Below, in pieces: positions 1 to 7,015 of a stretch of 10,376 nucleotides of DNA. Made by a program: the position numbers and the translations under genes. Numbering within the stretch: the first letter of the stretch is position 1; the number at the start of each line of letters is the position of its first letter. Below the pieces are notes generated by a model. That model had not been told where the DNA came from and did not search any database. It worked only from the letters and a program-made list of their open reading frames with translations. Source of the stretch: an uncultured Bacteroidota bacterium (lineage in GTDB: Bacteria; Bacteroidota; Bacteroidia; Chitinophagales; Chitinophagaceae); NCBI GenBank assembly GCA_903847655.1, contig CAINEG010000272.1:1-10376 (forward strand). Direction: 5' to 3'.

Positions 1-1
1 G

Positions 2-847
2 ATTGATGCCATCACTAAAAAAACCTATGACTATTTTGCTAAAGTGGTTTTTCTAAATGCGGCAGCTTTAAATAGTAATTTAATTTTATTAAACTCTACT
101 TCTAATCGTTTCCCCAATGGATTAGGCAATGACCATGGCGTATTGGGTAAATATGTGGCCTTTCATAATTACCGAGCACGCGCTTCTGCAACTTTTGAAG
201 GCCTGTTGGATTCTACTACCGACGGGCGTTCTATGACCAGTGCTTACCTGCCTCGTTTTAGAAATTTACATAAACAAGAAACTGATTTTTTACGTGGTTA
301 TGCATTAACTTTTGGTGGAGGTCGTGGCAATATAACCAATACAGATGGTTTTGGTACTGAATTGAAAGAACAATTGGCCAATAAAGAATTAGGTCCATGG
401 TATGTTGGTGCACAAATGATGGGGGAGACTATTCCTAAAGAAACCAATTATGTAAAATTAGATCCAAATCAAAAAGATGAGTGGGGTATGCCATTACTCT
501 CTATCCATATTGACTATGATGACAATGATGATAAAATGGTGAAAGATTTTACCGAACAAATTACAGAGATGTTTACCAAGGCAGGCTATACCAATATTAA
601 AACTTCTGATTCTAAACAAGCACCAGGCCTGGACATTCATGAAATGGGGGGCTGTCGTATGGGTCATGATCCTAAAACTTCGATGTTGAACAAATGGAAT
701 CAATTACATACTTGTAAGAATGTTTTTGTTACAGATGGGTCTTCGATGACATCTACTTCAACACAAAATCCTTCACTTACCTATATGGCTTTAACGGCAA
801 GAGCAGTCAATTATGCAGTAGAACAATTAAAAAAAGGAGAAATATAA
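2..847 (+). CDS. GMC-family FAD-dependent oxidoreductase, C-terminal part (5' end outside window)
   Basis: The reading frame is open from base 2, so this is the last 281 residues of a longer gene (GMC enzymes are usually 500-600 residues). The GTG at base 44 is an internal Val codon, not a start. The fragment opens inside the FAD domain with AKVVFLNAAALNSN and a NGLGNDHG...LGKY segment, matching the GMC stretch that normally reads NS..LL...G....LGRN. The C-terminal GMC_oxred_C domain is clear: DIHEMGGCRMG (His at fragment residue 213, the usual catalytic His), then NVFVTDGSSM, then TQNPSLTYMALTARA with the paired Asn at residue 256. By family, it oxidises an alcohol or sugar hydroxyl with FAD. 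In Bacteroidota such enzymes often work with a small 'gluconate 2-dehydrogenase subunit 3' partner, which would lie upstream. The substrate is unknown; neighbours suggest a sugar or glycoside. Confidence 0.93.
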   Translation: MDAITKKTYDYFAKVVFLNAAALNSNLILLNSTSNRFPNGLGNDHGVLGKYVAFHNYRARASATFEGLLDSTTDGRSMTSAYLPRFRNLHKQETDFLRGYALTFGGGRGNITNTDGFGTELKEQLANKELGPWYVGAQMMGETIPKETNYVKLDPNQKDEWGMPLLSIHIDYDDNDDKMVKDFTEQITEMFTKAGYTNIKTSDSKQAPGLDIHEMGGCRMGHDPKTSMLNKWNQLHTCKNVFVTDGSSMTSTSTQNPSLTYMALTARAVNYAVEQLKKGEI

Positions 848-902
848 GAACTGAGTAAACTTCACTAATATTGCATGCAATTACTCGCTTTTAAAATCAT
901 AG

Positions 903-1649
903 ATGAACATTAAATTTTATATTCTTAGTTTCTTCTTACTGTGTTCGGTTTTTTTAAATGCCCAAACTAGGCAAGTACAATATGGCCAACAATCTTGGTT
1001 GGACTATTTAAATCAAAATAGATACTCCAAACAATGGGGCTCTTGGATAGATTTGCAACTTAAATTAACGGACAACTATTACAAATCAGAATTAGCCACA
1101 GAAACGGCTATAGGTGCCACTTATTATACCAAGAATAATTTAAAATTAGTAGGGGCCATAACCTATGTGGATCAAGTGCAAGCAGGCCCTAGTAGTTATC
1201 ATCTTACTGAATACCGCCCTTGGCAGATGGTGCAATTAAATACAGACTTAACCCATTTAAAAACACTACAGTGGTTAAGATTAGAAGAAAGGTTTAAAGA
1301 AACTGCTATTGACAATCATCCTAGTAATCATTTTGATTTTAACTATCGATTGAGGTATCAATTTTTATCCAATATACCTTTAACTAAACATCATTATCAA
1401 AAGGGGAGTCTTTCTTTTGTGGTTGCTGAAGAAGTTTATCTAAATTTTGGTAAAAATATTGTTTACAATACTTTTGATCAAAACAGATTCTCTGCAGGCT
1501 TTTATTATTATATAAATAAAGAAAATATTTTTCAGTTTGGCTATACCAATGTCTATCAAATACTGAATCAAAAAAATAAATTTAATAATTTAGACGTAGT
1601 AAGGCTTTCTATATTTAATAATATAGATTTCAGAAAACCTCATCACTAG
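903..1649 (+). CDS. DUF2490-family protein, probable secreted or outer-membrane beta-barrel
   Basis: This is a 248-residue protein with a Sec signal peptide at residues 1-20 (MNIK, then a hydrophobic run, cleavage after FLNA before QTRQ). The body is rich in alternating aromatic/polar beta-strand segments, with a WLRLEERF motif at about 124-131, a YRLRYQF strand around 150, and late strands with FSAGFYYYI and FQFGYTNVY. This is the pattern of DUF2490, a family of predicted outer-membrane proteins common in Bacteroidota with no established function. It starts 55 bp after the GMC gene on the same strand and is probably co-transcribed with it. The final strand FNNIDFRK just before the C-terminus would fit a barrel-closing strand. 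Its stop lies 2 bp from the stop of the convergent gene, so no terminator fits between them. Confidence 0.8.
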   Translation: MNIKFYILSFFLLCSVFLNAQTRQVQYGQQSWLDYLNQNRYSKQWGSWIDLQLKLTDNYYKSELATETAIGATYYTKNNLKLVGAITYVDQVQAGPSSYHLTEYRPWQMVQLNTDLTHLKTLQWLRLEERFKETAIDNHPSNHFDFNYRLRYQFLSNIPLTKHHYQKGSLSFVVAEEVYLNFGKNIVYNTFDQNRFSAGFYYYINKENIFQFGYTNVYQILNQKNKFNNLDVVRLSIFNNIDFRKPHH

Positions 1650-1651
1650 TT

Positions 1652-2521
1652 TTAAAGCGCCTTCAAAAATTTCAGGCTTCCTTCTAAAGTAGTTGGATCT
1701 GATTCCAATTCAACAAAAACCCATTTTAATCCCCCTTCTTTAGCTGCTTCAAAAAATTCTTTCCAATCTACCATGCCATTATCACCCAAAACAATTTGTT
1801 TATTGTGATTACTTGTTGAATAGTCTTGTAAATGTGCAGATATAAAACGACCAGGAAATTTACGGAAATAATCGGCTGCCTTATACCCCACTTGAATTGC
1901 TGCCACTTGGAATTGCATCTTAACATAGGTGGGGTCAAGTTCTTCTAATATAATATCATAATCTGGCCTGCCTTCTTTTTTTGACATAAATTCTCCGTTG
2001 TGATTATGATAGCCAGCAACTAAACCAGCGCTAGTAATTTTTTCTCCAATTTTATTTAAGGTAGCGCACTGTTTTTTTAAATCATCCATTGTTTTTCCAT
2101 ACAATCCTCCTGAACATACCATATGTTTTAAGCCCATTTGATGTGCAAATTGGATACGATCTTCTAAATTATTTACTAATTCTTTCCAAGTAAAATGGGT
2201 GCTATAACAGTCTAATCCAGAATCGTTTACAATAGATTTCAACTCCTTACCTGTATATTTAGTAAGGGCACTGAAAAACCCAGGAGCATAGCCAAAAGGG
2301 GAACAGATTTCAACATGCTTATAACCTATTTCATACATACTTTTTAGTGTACCTATAACATCTTTGTTTATTTCATTGCGCAGTACAAAGGATTGAAAGC
2401 CAATAGGTAATTTCACCGCCTTTGCATATTCCATTCCAAATAAAGAGCTAGGTAAATGAGAGAGGATGCCTACTGCAGCTAAGCTAGCTGCGCTATTTTC
2501 AATAAATTTTCTTCTGTTCAT
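1652..2521 (-). CDS. Tat-exported TIM-barrel sugar phosphate isomerase/epimerase-like protein
   Basis: A 289-residue protein with a twin-arginine signal (NRRKFIENSA at 2-11, hydrophobic stretch to about 28), so it is predicted to act outside the cytoplasm. The body is an AP-endonuclease-2/xylose-isomerase-like TIM barrel: HVEICSPFG (Glu71), GLKHMVCSGG around 130-139, GYHNHNGEF (His172, His174, Glu177), GRFISAHLQD (His230) and WVFVELESD (Glu271). In this superfamily a divalent metal is held by Glu, Asp, His, Glu. Here Glu177, His230 and Glu271 fit, but the Asp position reads Gln (MQFQ, Gln205). In Bacteroidota, Tat-exported members commonly sit beside GMC oxidoreductases and ThuA proteins, suggesting work on oxidised or keto-sugars. 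'Phosphate' in the family name is probably misleading for an exported protein. The ATG at 2521 is chosen because it directly precedes the Tat motif. Confidence 0.87.
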   Translation of the reverse strand: MNRRKFIENSAASLAAVGILSHLPSSLFGMEYAKAVKLPIGFQSFVLRNEINKDVIGTLKSMYEIGYKHVEICSPFGYAPGFFSALTKYTGKELKSIVNDSGLDCYSTHFTWKELVNNLEDRIQFAHQMGLKHMVCSGGLYGKTMDDLKKQCATLNKIGEKITSAGLVAGYHNHNGEFMSKKEGRPDYDIILEELDPTYVKMQFQVAAIQVGYKAADYFRKFPGRFISAHLQDYSTSNHNKQIVLGDNGMVDWKEFFEAAKEGGLKWVFVELESDPTTLEGSLKFLKAL

Positions 2522-2660
2522 AAAAATATTATTTATAAATGAGATCTAAAAGATAAGCTATTTTATTTAATTTTAAAAAGGGCAGCTTAAATTTTTGCTA
2601 ACCCTCTATCTTTCTTTATATTACCTTACCAATATTTTCTCTATGCTTAAAATTATCCCA
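2522..2660. promoter_or_regulatory. divergent intergenic region between the isomerase and propeller genes
   Basis: This AT-rich gap of 139 bp separates two divergent starts and must hold both promoters. On the minus strand, TATCTTTT (2548-2555) is one base off the Bacteroidota -7 consensus TAnnTTTG. On the plus strand, AATTTTTG (about 2590-2597) is also one base off. Neither has a convincing TTTG at the right upstream spacing, so these are candidates only. The shared region would allow joint control of the two genes. Confidence 0.3.
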
Positions 2661-5600
2661 ATGAAAGTGAATACTGTGCTTACTGTATCAGCTGCAATAG
2701 GCTTATTATTTGTACTGAATTTGTCTTGTAAACCTCAAGACAATACTAAAAATAATCCAACAGATAGTTTAGCAGAAGTTCAAATGCATCTTTCCGAAAA
2801 TGCATTGAAAGGATTGACTATTGCAGAAAGCTTAGCAATACATACCATTGCTACAGAACCTATGCTTAAGAACCCAACTAATATTGACGTAGATGAAAAA
2901 GGTAGAATTTGGGTAACAGAAGCCTACAATTACCGACCAGCCATCAATGGTAATCCTACCAATCCAAAAGGCGATCGTATCATCATATTAGAAGATAAGA
3001 ATGGAGATGGCATTGCCGATACAGCCAAGGTGTTTTATCAAGGGCCTGAAATTAATTCCCCCTTGGGCATTGGTGTATTGGGCAATAGAGTTATTGTTGC
3101 TCAAAGCCCCTATATATGGAACTTCTATGATGACAATGGAGATGATGTAGCCGATAGAAAAGAAATTTTATTTCAAGGCATTGGCGGAGATCAACACGAT
3201 CATGGCGCACATGCATTCACTTTTGGCCCAGATGGTAAATTGTATTTTAATTTTGGCAACGAAGGCAAAACATTAAAAGATAAATATGGCAAAACAATTT
3301 TAGACCAGGATGGAGAAGAAATTGGTCCAAAAAAATATAAGCAAGGAATGGTTTTTCGTTGCGATTTAGATGGATCTCATGTAGAATGTTTGGGGAATAA
3401 TTTTCGTAACCCTTATGAAGTGGCGGTAGACAGTTATGGTAGTTTATGGCAAAGTGACAATGATGATGATGGCAACAAAGGTACCCGTATCAATTATGTT
3501 TTGCCCTATGGCAACTATGGTTATACAGATGAATTAACTGGGGCAGGTTGGAGTAGTAATCGAACCAATATGGAAGATTCCATTCCATTTCGTCATTGGC
3601 ATTTGAACGATCCAGGAGAAGTACCTAATTTATTACAAACAGGTGCAGGCTCTCCAACAGGGATATTGGTGTATGAAGGAACATTATTACCTAAAGTTTT
3701 TCAAGATCAATTAATTCATGCAGATGCCGGACCCAATGTAGTTCGTTCTTATTCCATTCAAAATAGTGGTGCTGGTTATACTGCCACCATCAACAATATT
3801 TTAAAAGGAGACAAAGACCAATGGTTCCGTCCTGCAGATGTTTGTATTGCTCCAGATGGATCTTTGATTGTTGCAGATTGGTATGATCCAGGCGTAGGAG
3901 GTCATCAGGCAGGAGATCAAACACGCGGTCGTATTTATCGTGTGGCACCAACAAGCGCCACTACATATGTGATTCCTAAACATGATTATACCACAGCTGC
4001 GGGTGCGGTGATGGCCTTGCAAAGTCCAAACCTTTCGGTGCGCTACCATGCCTTTATGCAATTGCAATCTTTTGGAGAAAAATCTATCTCCGCATTGGAA
4101 AAATTATGGAATAGTGCTGCGAATCCTAAAATGCGTGCAAGAGCTTTATGGGCCTTGGTTAAATTACCTAAGGCCGATGCAATAAAATACATCAATCAAG
4201 CGGTAAAAGATCCTAACCCTAATTTGCGCATCGTGGCCATTAGGGCTGCTGCTGAATTAAAACAAAATTTAATTTCGGTTTTAAATATTTTAGTGAATGA
4301 TGGAGATGCGCAAGTAAGAAGAGAAGTGGCAATTGCACTTCATCACAATAGTTCCAATGAAGCGCCTGCTATATGGGCAATATTAGCAAGCAAGCATGAT
4401 GGCAAAGACCGCTGGTACCTTGAGGCCCTAGGTATTGGTGCTGATAGACAATGGGATCGTTTTTTTAAAGCCTATCTAAGCTTGGTAAAAGATCCATTGA
4501 AAGATGCGGCTAGTAAAGATATTGTTTGGCGTGCAAGGACAGATGAAGCGGTACCTTATTTAGCTTCGTTGGCAGCGGATGAAAAAATTATTTTAAAAGA
4601 TAGGCTTCGTTATTTCCGTGCCTTTGATTTTAATTCAGGCCCCAAAAAATCAGGCTTCTTATTAAAGATGATCGAAGACAATAAAAGCAATGATATCGCA
4701 TTGAATAAATTAGTCTTGTTTGCCTTAGACAATAAGTCGGTGGCTAAATCTTCCATTGCACAAAAAGCATTGCAAGCAGTAATTCAATCCGTAGATGGAA
4801 CACAGGAGTATATTGATTTAGTTAAAAGATATGAACTAAAAGCACAGCGCAATCATTTGCTTGAACTTGCGATGAGCAATAAGGATGAAAATATAGGGAA
4901 ACAAGCTGCGGGCTTATTATTTTCTTTTGGTGAAACTAAATTATTATGGTCCACGGTAGCAGGAAAAGATACTACTAAGATAAAATCTTTATTAAATAGT
5001 ATTGGTAGGGTGGGCAGTAAGGCATCTATTGACATGCTAGAAACGATTGCTATGTCAAATCAATATGAAAAAAATATTCGTAAAGAGGCGGCAAGTAAAA
5101 TTGGAAAAAGTTCGGACGGAGAAGACAGAGCGCTTGCTATTTTAAAAAATAAAAAAATCCCTCAAGATTTAATTCCCGATGTAGTGAACAGCGTGAGAGG
5201 CACTTGGCGCACGGCCATCATCACCGAAGCGGAAACTTATCTACCAGCGCATGCAACTGCGAATGCTACAGCCATGCCTACTTTAGCAAGTATCAATGCA
5301 CTTAAAGGCGATGCGGTGAAAGGAAAAATCGTTTATACCAATACTTGTGCAGTATGTCATAAAGTAAATGCAGAAGGCAATGATTTTGGACCTAAGCTTT
5401 CTGAAATTGGATCTAAGTATCCAAAAGAAGGCTTGCTTAATACTATTTTACATCCATCAGAAGGTATTAGTTTTGGATTTGAAGGGTACACTATAAAATT
5501 AAAAGATGGCTCTACTTTAACAGGCATTATATCAAGTAAGACAGAAACAGACATTGAATTAAAATTACCTGGTGGCAGTAGCCAACCAATAAAAACAAGT

Positions 5601-5720
5601 CAAGTGCTTTCCTCCACACAACTTAAAGAATCCATGATGCCCGAAGGCTTGTATAAAACCATGAGTACTCAAGGCATGGCCGATTTACTTGCTTATTTGC
5701 AAACGCTGAAGAAGAAATGA
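2661..5720 (+). CDS. beta-propeller / HEAT-repeat / C-terminal cytochrome c fusion (Piru_Ver_Nterm type)
   Basis: From the ATG at 2661 the protein has 1019 residues. The frame is open upstream to a TTG at 2595, but the signal segment MKVNTVLTVSAAIGLLFVLNLSC starts at 2661; the ATG at 2643 is a weaker alternative. The Cys at residue 23 makes a lipoprotein plausible, although the lipobox (NLSC) is not classical. Residues about 60-430 form a sugar-dehydrogenase-like propeller (NIDVDEKGRIWVTEAYNY, FRNPYEVAVDSYGSLW, CIAPDGSLIVADWYDP), with calcium-loop-like DKNGDGIAD (112-120) and DDNGDDVAD (157-165). Residues about 440-830 are helical HEAT-like repeats. The last 140 residues are a class I cytochrome c with CAVCH (896-900) and a likely Met ligand in SMMPEGL (991-997), as in TIGR02603. 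Members of this family are thought to pass electrons from an unidentified oxidation to the respiratory chain; no substrate is established. It lies 118 bp upstream of the ThuA gene on the same strand. Confidence 0.9.
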   Translation: MKVNTVLTVSAAIGLLFVLNLSCKPQDNTKNNPTDSLAEVQMHLSENALKGLTIAESLAIHTIATEPMLKNPTNIDVDEKGRIWVTEAYNYRPAINGNPTNPKGDRIIILEDKNGDGIADTAKVFYQGPEINSPLGIGVLGNRVIVAQSPYIWNFYDDNGDDVADRKEILFQGIGGDQHDHGAHAFTFGPDGKLYFNFGNEGKTLKDKYGKTILDQDGEEIGPKKYKQGMVFRCDLDGSHVECLGNNFRNPYEVAVDSYGSLWQSDNDDDGNKGTRINYVLPYGNYGYTDELTGAGWSSNRTNMEDSIPFRHWHLNDPGEVPNLLQTGAGSPTGILVYEGTLLPKVFQDQLIHADAGPNVVRSYSIQNSGAGYTATINNILKGDKDQWFRPADVCIAPDGSLIVADWYDPGVGGHQAGDQTRGRIYRVAPTSATTYVIPKHDYTTAAGAVMALQSPNLSVRYHAFMQLQSFGEKSISALEKLWNSAANPKMRARALWALVKLPKADAIKYINQAVKDPNPNLRIVAIRAAAELKQNLISVLNILVNDGDAQVRREVAIALHHNSSNEAPAIWAILASKHDGKDRWYLEALGIGADRQWDRFFKAYLSLVKDPLKDAASKDIVWRARTDEAVPYLASLAADEKIILKDRLRYFRAFDFNSGPKKSGFLLKMIEDNKSNDIALNKLVLFALDNKSVAKSSIAQKALQAVIQSVDGTQEYIDLVKRYELKAQRNHLLELAMSNKDENIGKQAAGLLFSFGETKLLWSTVAGKDTTKIKSLLNSIGRVGSKASIDMLETIAMSNQYEKNIRKEAASKIGKSSDGEDRALAILKNKKIPQDLIPDVVNSVRGTWRTAIITEAETYLPAHATANATAMPTLASINALKGDAVKGKIVYTNTCAVCHKVNAEGNDFGPKLSEIGSKYPKEGLLNTILHPSEGISFGFEGYTIKLKDGSTLTGIISSKTETDIELKLPGGSSQPIKTSQVLSSTQLKESMMPEGLYKTMSTQGMADLLAYLQTLKKK

Positions 5721-5838
5721 TCAATATCATGAATTACTTGCTATCAACTAAAATAGTATCGTTCATCATATTATTTTTATTAAACAGCGTAAAATGATTA
5801 TTTTGAGTAGGCTTCAACATCAATAAAAACCAGTTATT

Positions 5839-6618
5839 ATGAAATCAATTAAAAAAGGAATCCTATTAAGTTTATTCTTATTCGGATCTTCTTATTTTCT
5901 ATCAGCACAAAAGCAGTTCAATGCTTTACTTGTTACCACTACTAGAGGATGGCACCATGAATCCATACACTCCGGTGTACTCGCTATTCAACAATTAGGG
6001 GTCAAGCATAATTTTAGAGTAGACTTATTAGAAGACAACTATGGCTTTACAGACAAAACTTTAGCCAATTATCAAGTTGTGATATTTTTAAATACTACTG
6101 GTGACATATTGAACAATGAGGAACAAAAAGTAATGGAACGTTTTATACAATCGGGTAAAGGTTTTATGGGCATACATAGCGCATCGGATACAGAATATGA
6201 TTGGGCATGGTATACACAACTCGTTGGAAGAATGTTTCATATACATCCAGCCATTCAGTCGGCTCGTTTAAATGTTTTAGATGCTTCTTTCCCAGGTTTG
6301 GAAGGATTTGCCAACAACAAACAATGGACAGACGAATGGTATGAATTTGGTCCTGATCAATCCAAGGATTTAAAAACTATTTTAGCGGTAGATGAAAATT
6401 CGTATAATCCTAAAGCAGATTGGGCAGCGAATCCGCAAAGAGCAGCAGTTTCAGGAAAGGGCATGGGGGCTTTTCATCCCATTGCATGGTACCATAATTT
6501 TGATGGAGGCCGCGCCTTCTATACCAATCTTGGACATGTACCTACCGACTTTACAGATCCTAGTTATTTAAGCCATATTACTGCAGGCATTATTTGGGCC
6601 GCTACTGGAAAAAAATAA
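5839..6618 (+). CDS. secreted ThuA-domain protein (trehalose-utilization family)
   Basis: A 259-residue protein with a Sec signal peptide (MKSIKKGILLSLFLFGSSYF, cleavage near SAQ at 22-24). The rest is a single ThuA domain, a class I glutamine-amidotransferase-like fold. Visible motifs are TRGWHHESI (36-43), VVIFLNTTGD (80-89), GKGFMGIHSASD (107-118), FHIHP (133-137), GAFHPIAWYHNFDGGRAFYT (210-229) and NLGH (230-233). These match the Bacteroidota ThuA proteins, which lack the amidotransferase catalytic Cys. In Rhizobia, ThuA works with ThuB on trehalose and related disaccharides via 3-keto derivatives. A similar role on keto-glycosides here is an inference that fits the GMC and isomerase genes nearby. 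It follows the propeller/cytochrome gene in the same direction and ends 45 bp before a strong terminator hairpin. Confidence 0.9.
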   Translation: MKSIKKGILLSLFLFGSSYFLSAQKQFNALLVTTTRGWHHESIHSGVLAIQQLGVKHNFRVDLLEDNYGFTDKTLANYQVVIFLNTTGDILNNEEQKVMERFIQSGKGFMGIHSASDTEYDWAWYTQLVGRMFHIHPAIQSARLNVLDASFPGLEGFANNKQWTDEWYEFGPDQSKDLKTILAVDENSYNPKADWAANPQRAAVSGKGMGAFHPIAWYHNFDGGRAFYTNLGHVPTDFTDPSYLSHITAGIIWAATGKK

Positions 6619-6663
6619 GCATTGATTTTTTAGTGTCACCCATAGTGTCACTTGAACTAAATA

Positions 6664-6697
6664 AAAAAGCCTTCCCGAAATTTCGAGAAGGCTTTTT
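6664..6697. terminator. bidirectional Rho-independent terminator
   Basis: An almost perfect inverted repeat: AAAAAGCCTTC (6664-6674) pairs with GAAGGCTTTTT (6687-6697), and the inner CGAA/TTCG also pairs, leaving a single C/A mismatch. Each arm starts with an A tract and ends with a T tract, so it can terminate transcription from both directions. On the plus strand it closes the ThuA gene (stop at 6618). On the minus strand it lies 5 bases beyond the 3' end of the tRNA-like RNA. Confidence 0.88.
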
Positions 6698-6701
6698 AGT
6701 G

Positions 6702-6864
6702 CTGTAGGGGGAGGGCTCGAACCTCCATGAGGCAGTTAGCTAAAACACAAAGTTGAGTGGTCTACCCTGGTCACCTATTGCTAGATGGCTCTATGTTTCG
6801 TTTATCCCGTGATCCCCACCTCCGAGACGAGGAGGCATGTATGCCAAGATTTCATCACCCCACA
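6702..6864 (-). ncRNA. tRNA-like RNA with a ~92-nt expanded variable region
   Basis: Read on the minus strand from 6864, the elements come in tRNA order with tRNA spacing. The acceptor strand TGTGGGG (6864-6858) pairs all 7 positions with CCCTACA (6709-6703), with one G-U. T8 and G9 follow, then a 3-bp D stem ATG/CAT with AAATC...GG in the loop, very like leucine-type D arms. The anticodon stem is CCTCC/GGAGG with a 7-nt loop TCGTCTC (anticodon position GTC, 6828-6826). The T arm GGAGG-TTCGAGC-CCTCC (6726-6710) is perfect, and exactly 7 nt separate it from the discriminator G at 6702. CCA is not encoded. Instead of a 4-20 nt variable loop, 92 nt (6818-6727) lie between anticodon and T arms. 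C33 replaces the near-universal U33. It could be a charged unusual tRNA, an intron-containing tRNA, or a tRNA-derived regulatory RNA. Promoter and terminator support expression. The frame is directly visible; function is unknown. Confidence 0.7.
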
Positions 6865-6912
6865 GTATTTAAGAACTCATCATTTGAGCGGTTATCCTTT
6901 CATTTGATAAAT

Positions 6913-6944
6913 CAAAACTAAGGTATGTACCAATACGTTGCAAA
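6913..6944 (-). promoter_or_regulatory. Bacteroidota-type promoter for the tRNA-like RNA
   Basis: On the minus strand TTTG (6944-6941) is followed by a 20-nt spacer and TAGTTTTG (6920-6913), which matches the Bacteroidota -33/-7 consensus TTTG ... TAnnTTTG in every defined base. Transcription would begin near 6905-6908, leaving a leader of about 40 nt before the tRNA-like fold at 6864. No protein gene on the minus strand follows, so the RNA is the only evident product. Confidence 0.6.
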
Positions 6945-7015
6945 TATTTTAAGTAAAATCTTTAAAATATAGAAAATTATTAATAAATTGCCTTATTATT
7001 TAATAATATACAAAT

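Noticed and set aside
2595..2660. Upstream extension of the propeller/cytochrome gene to TTG 2595 or ATG 2643
   Set aside because: The export signal begins naturally at ATG 2661; the extra residues would precede the basic n-region and overlap the probable promoter region.
3801..5554. Minus-strand open frames of 60-88 codons within the propeller/cytochrome gene
   Set aside because: They are antisense shadows of a gene with continuous domain structure.
5729..5797. A 22-codon hydrophobic open frame (MNYLLSTKIVSFIILFLLNS...) between the propeller gene and the ThuA gene
   Set aside because: It is short, AT-rich and has no ribosome-site or conservation evidence; hydrophobic peptides arise easily by chance in such sequence. 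A TATTTTG box nearby is one base short of the promoter consensus.
6826..6828. Calling a normal tRNA-Asp(GUC)
   Set aside because: U33 and purine 37 are absent, G10 is A, and the 92-nt insert has no counterpart in tRNA-Asp, so an ordinary isoacceptor call is not supported.
6702..6864. tmRNA, 4.5S/SRP RNA, RNase P RNA or group I intron as identity of the minus-strand RNA
   Set aside because: It is too short for tmRNA and keeps an anticodon arm; the SRP GGAAG-type loop and RNase P core are not visible; the insert is too small for a group I intron and lies outside the anticodon loop.
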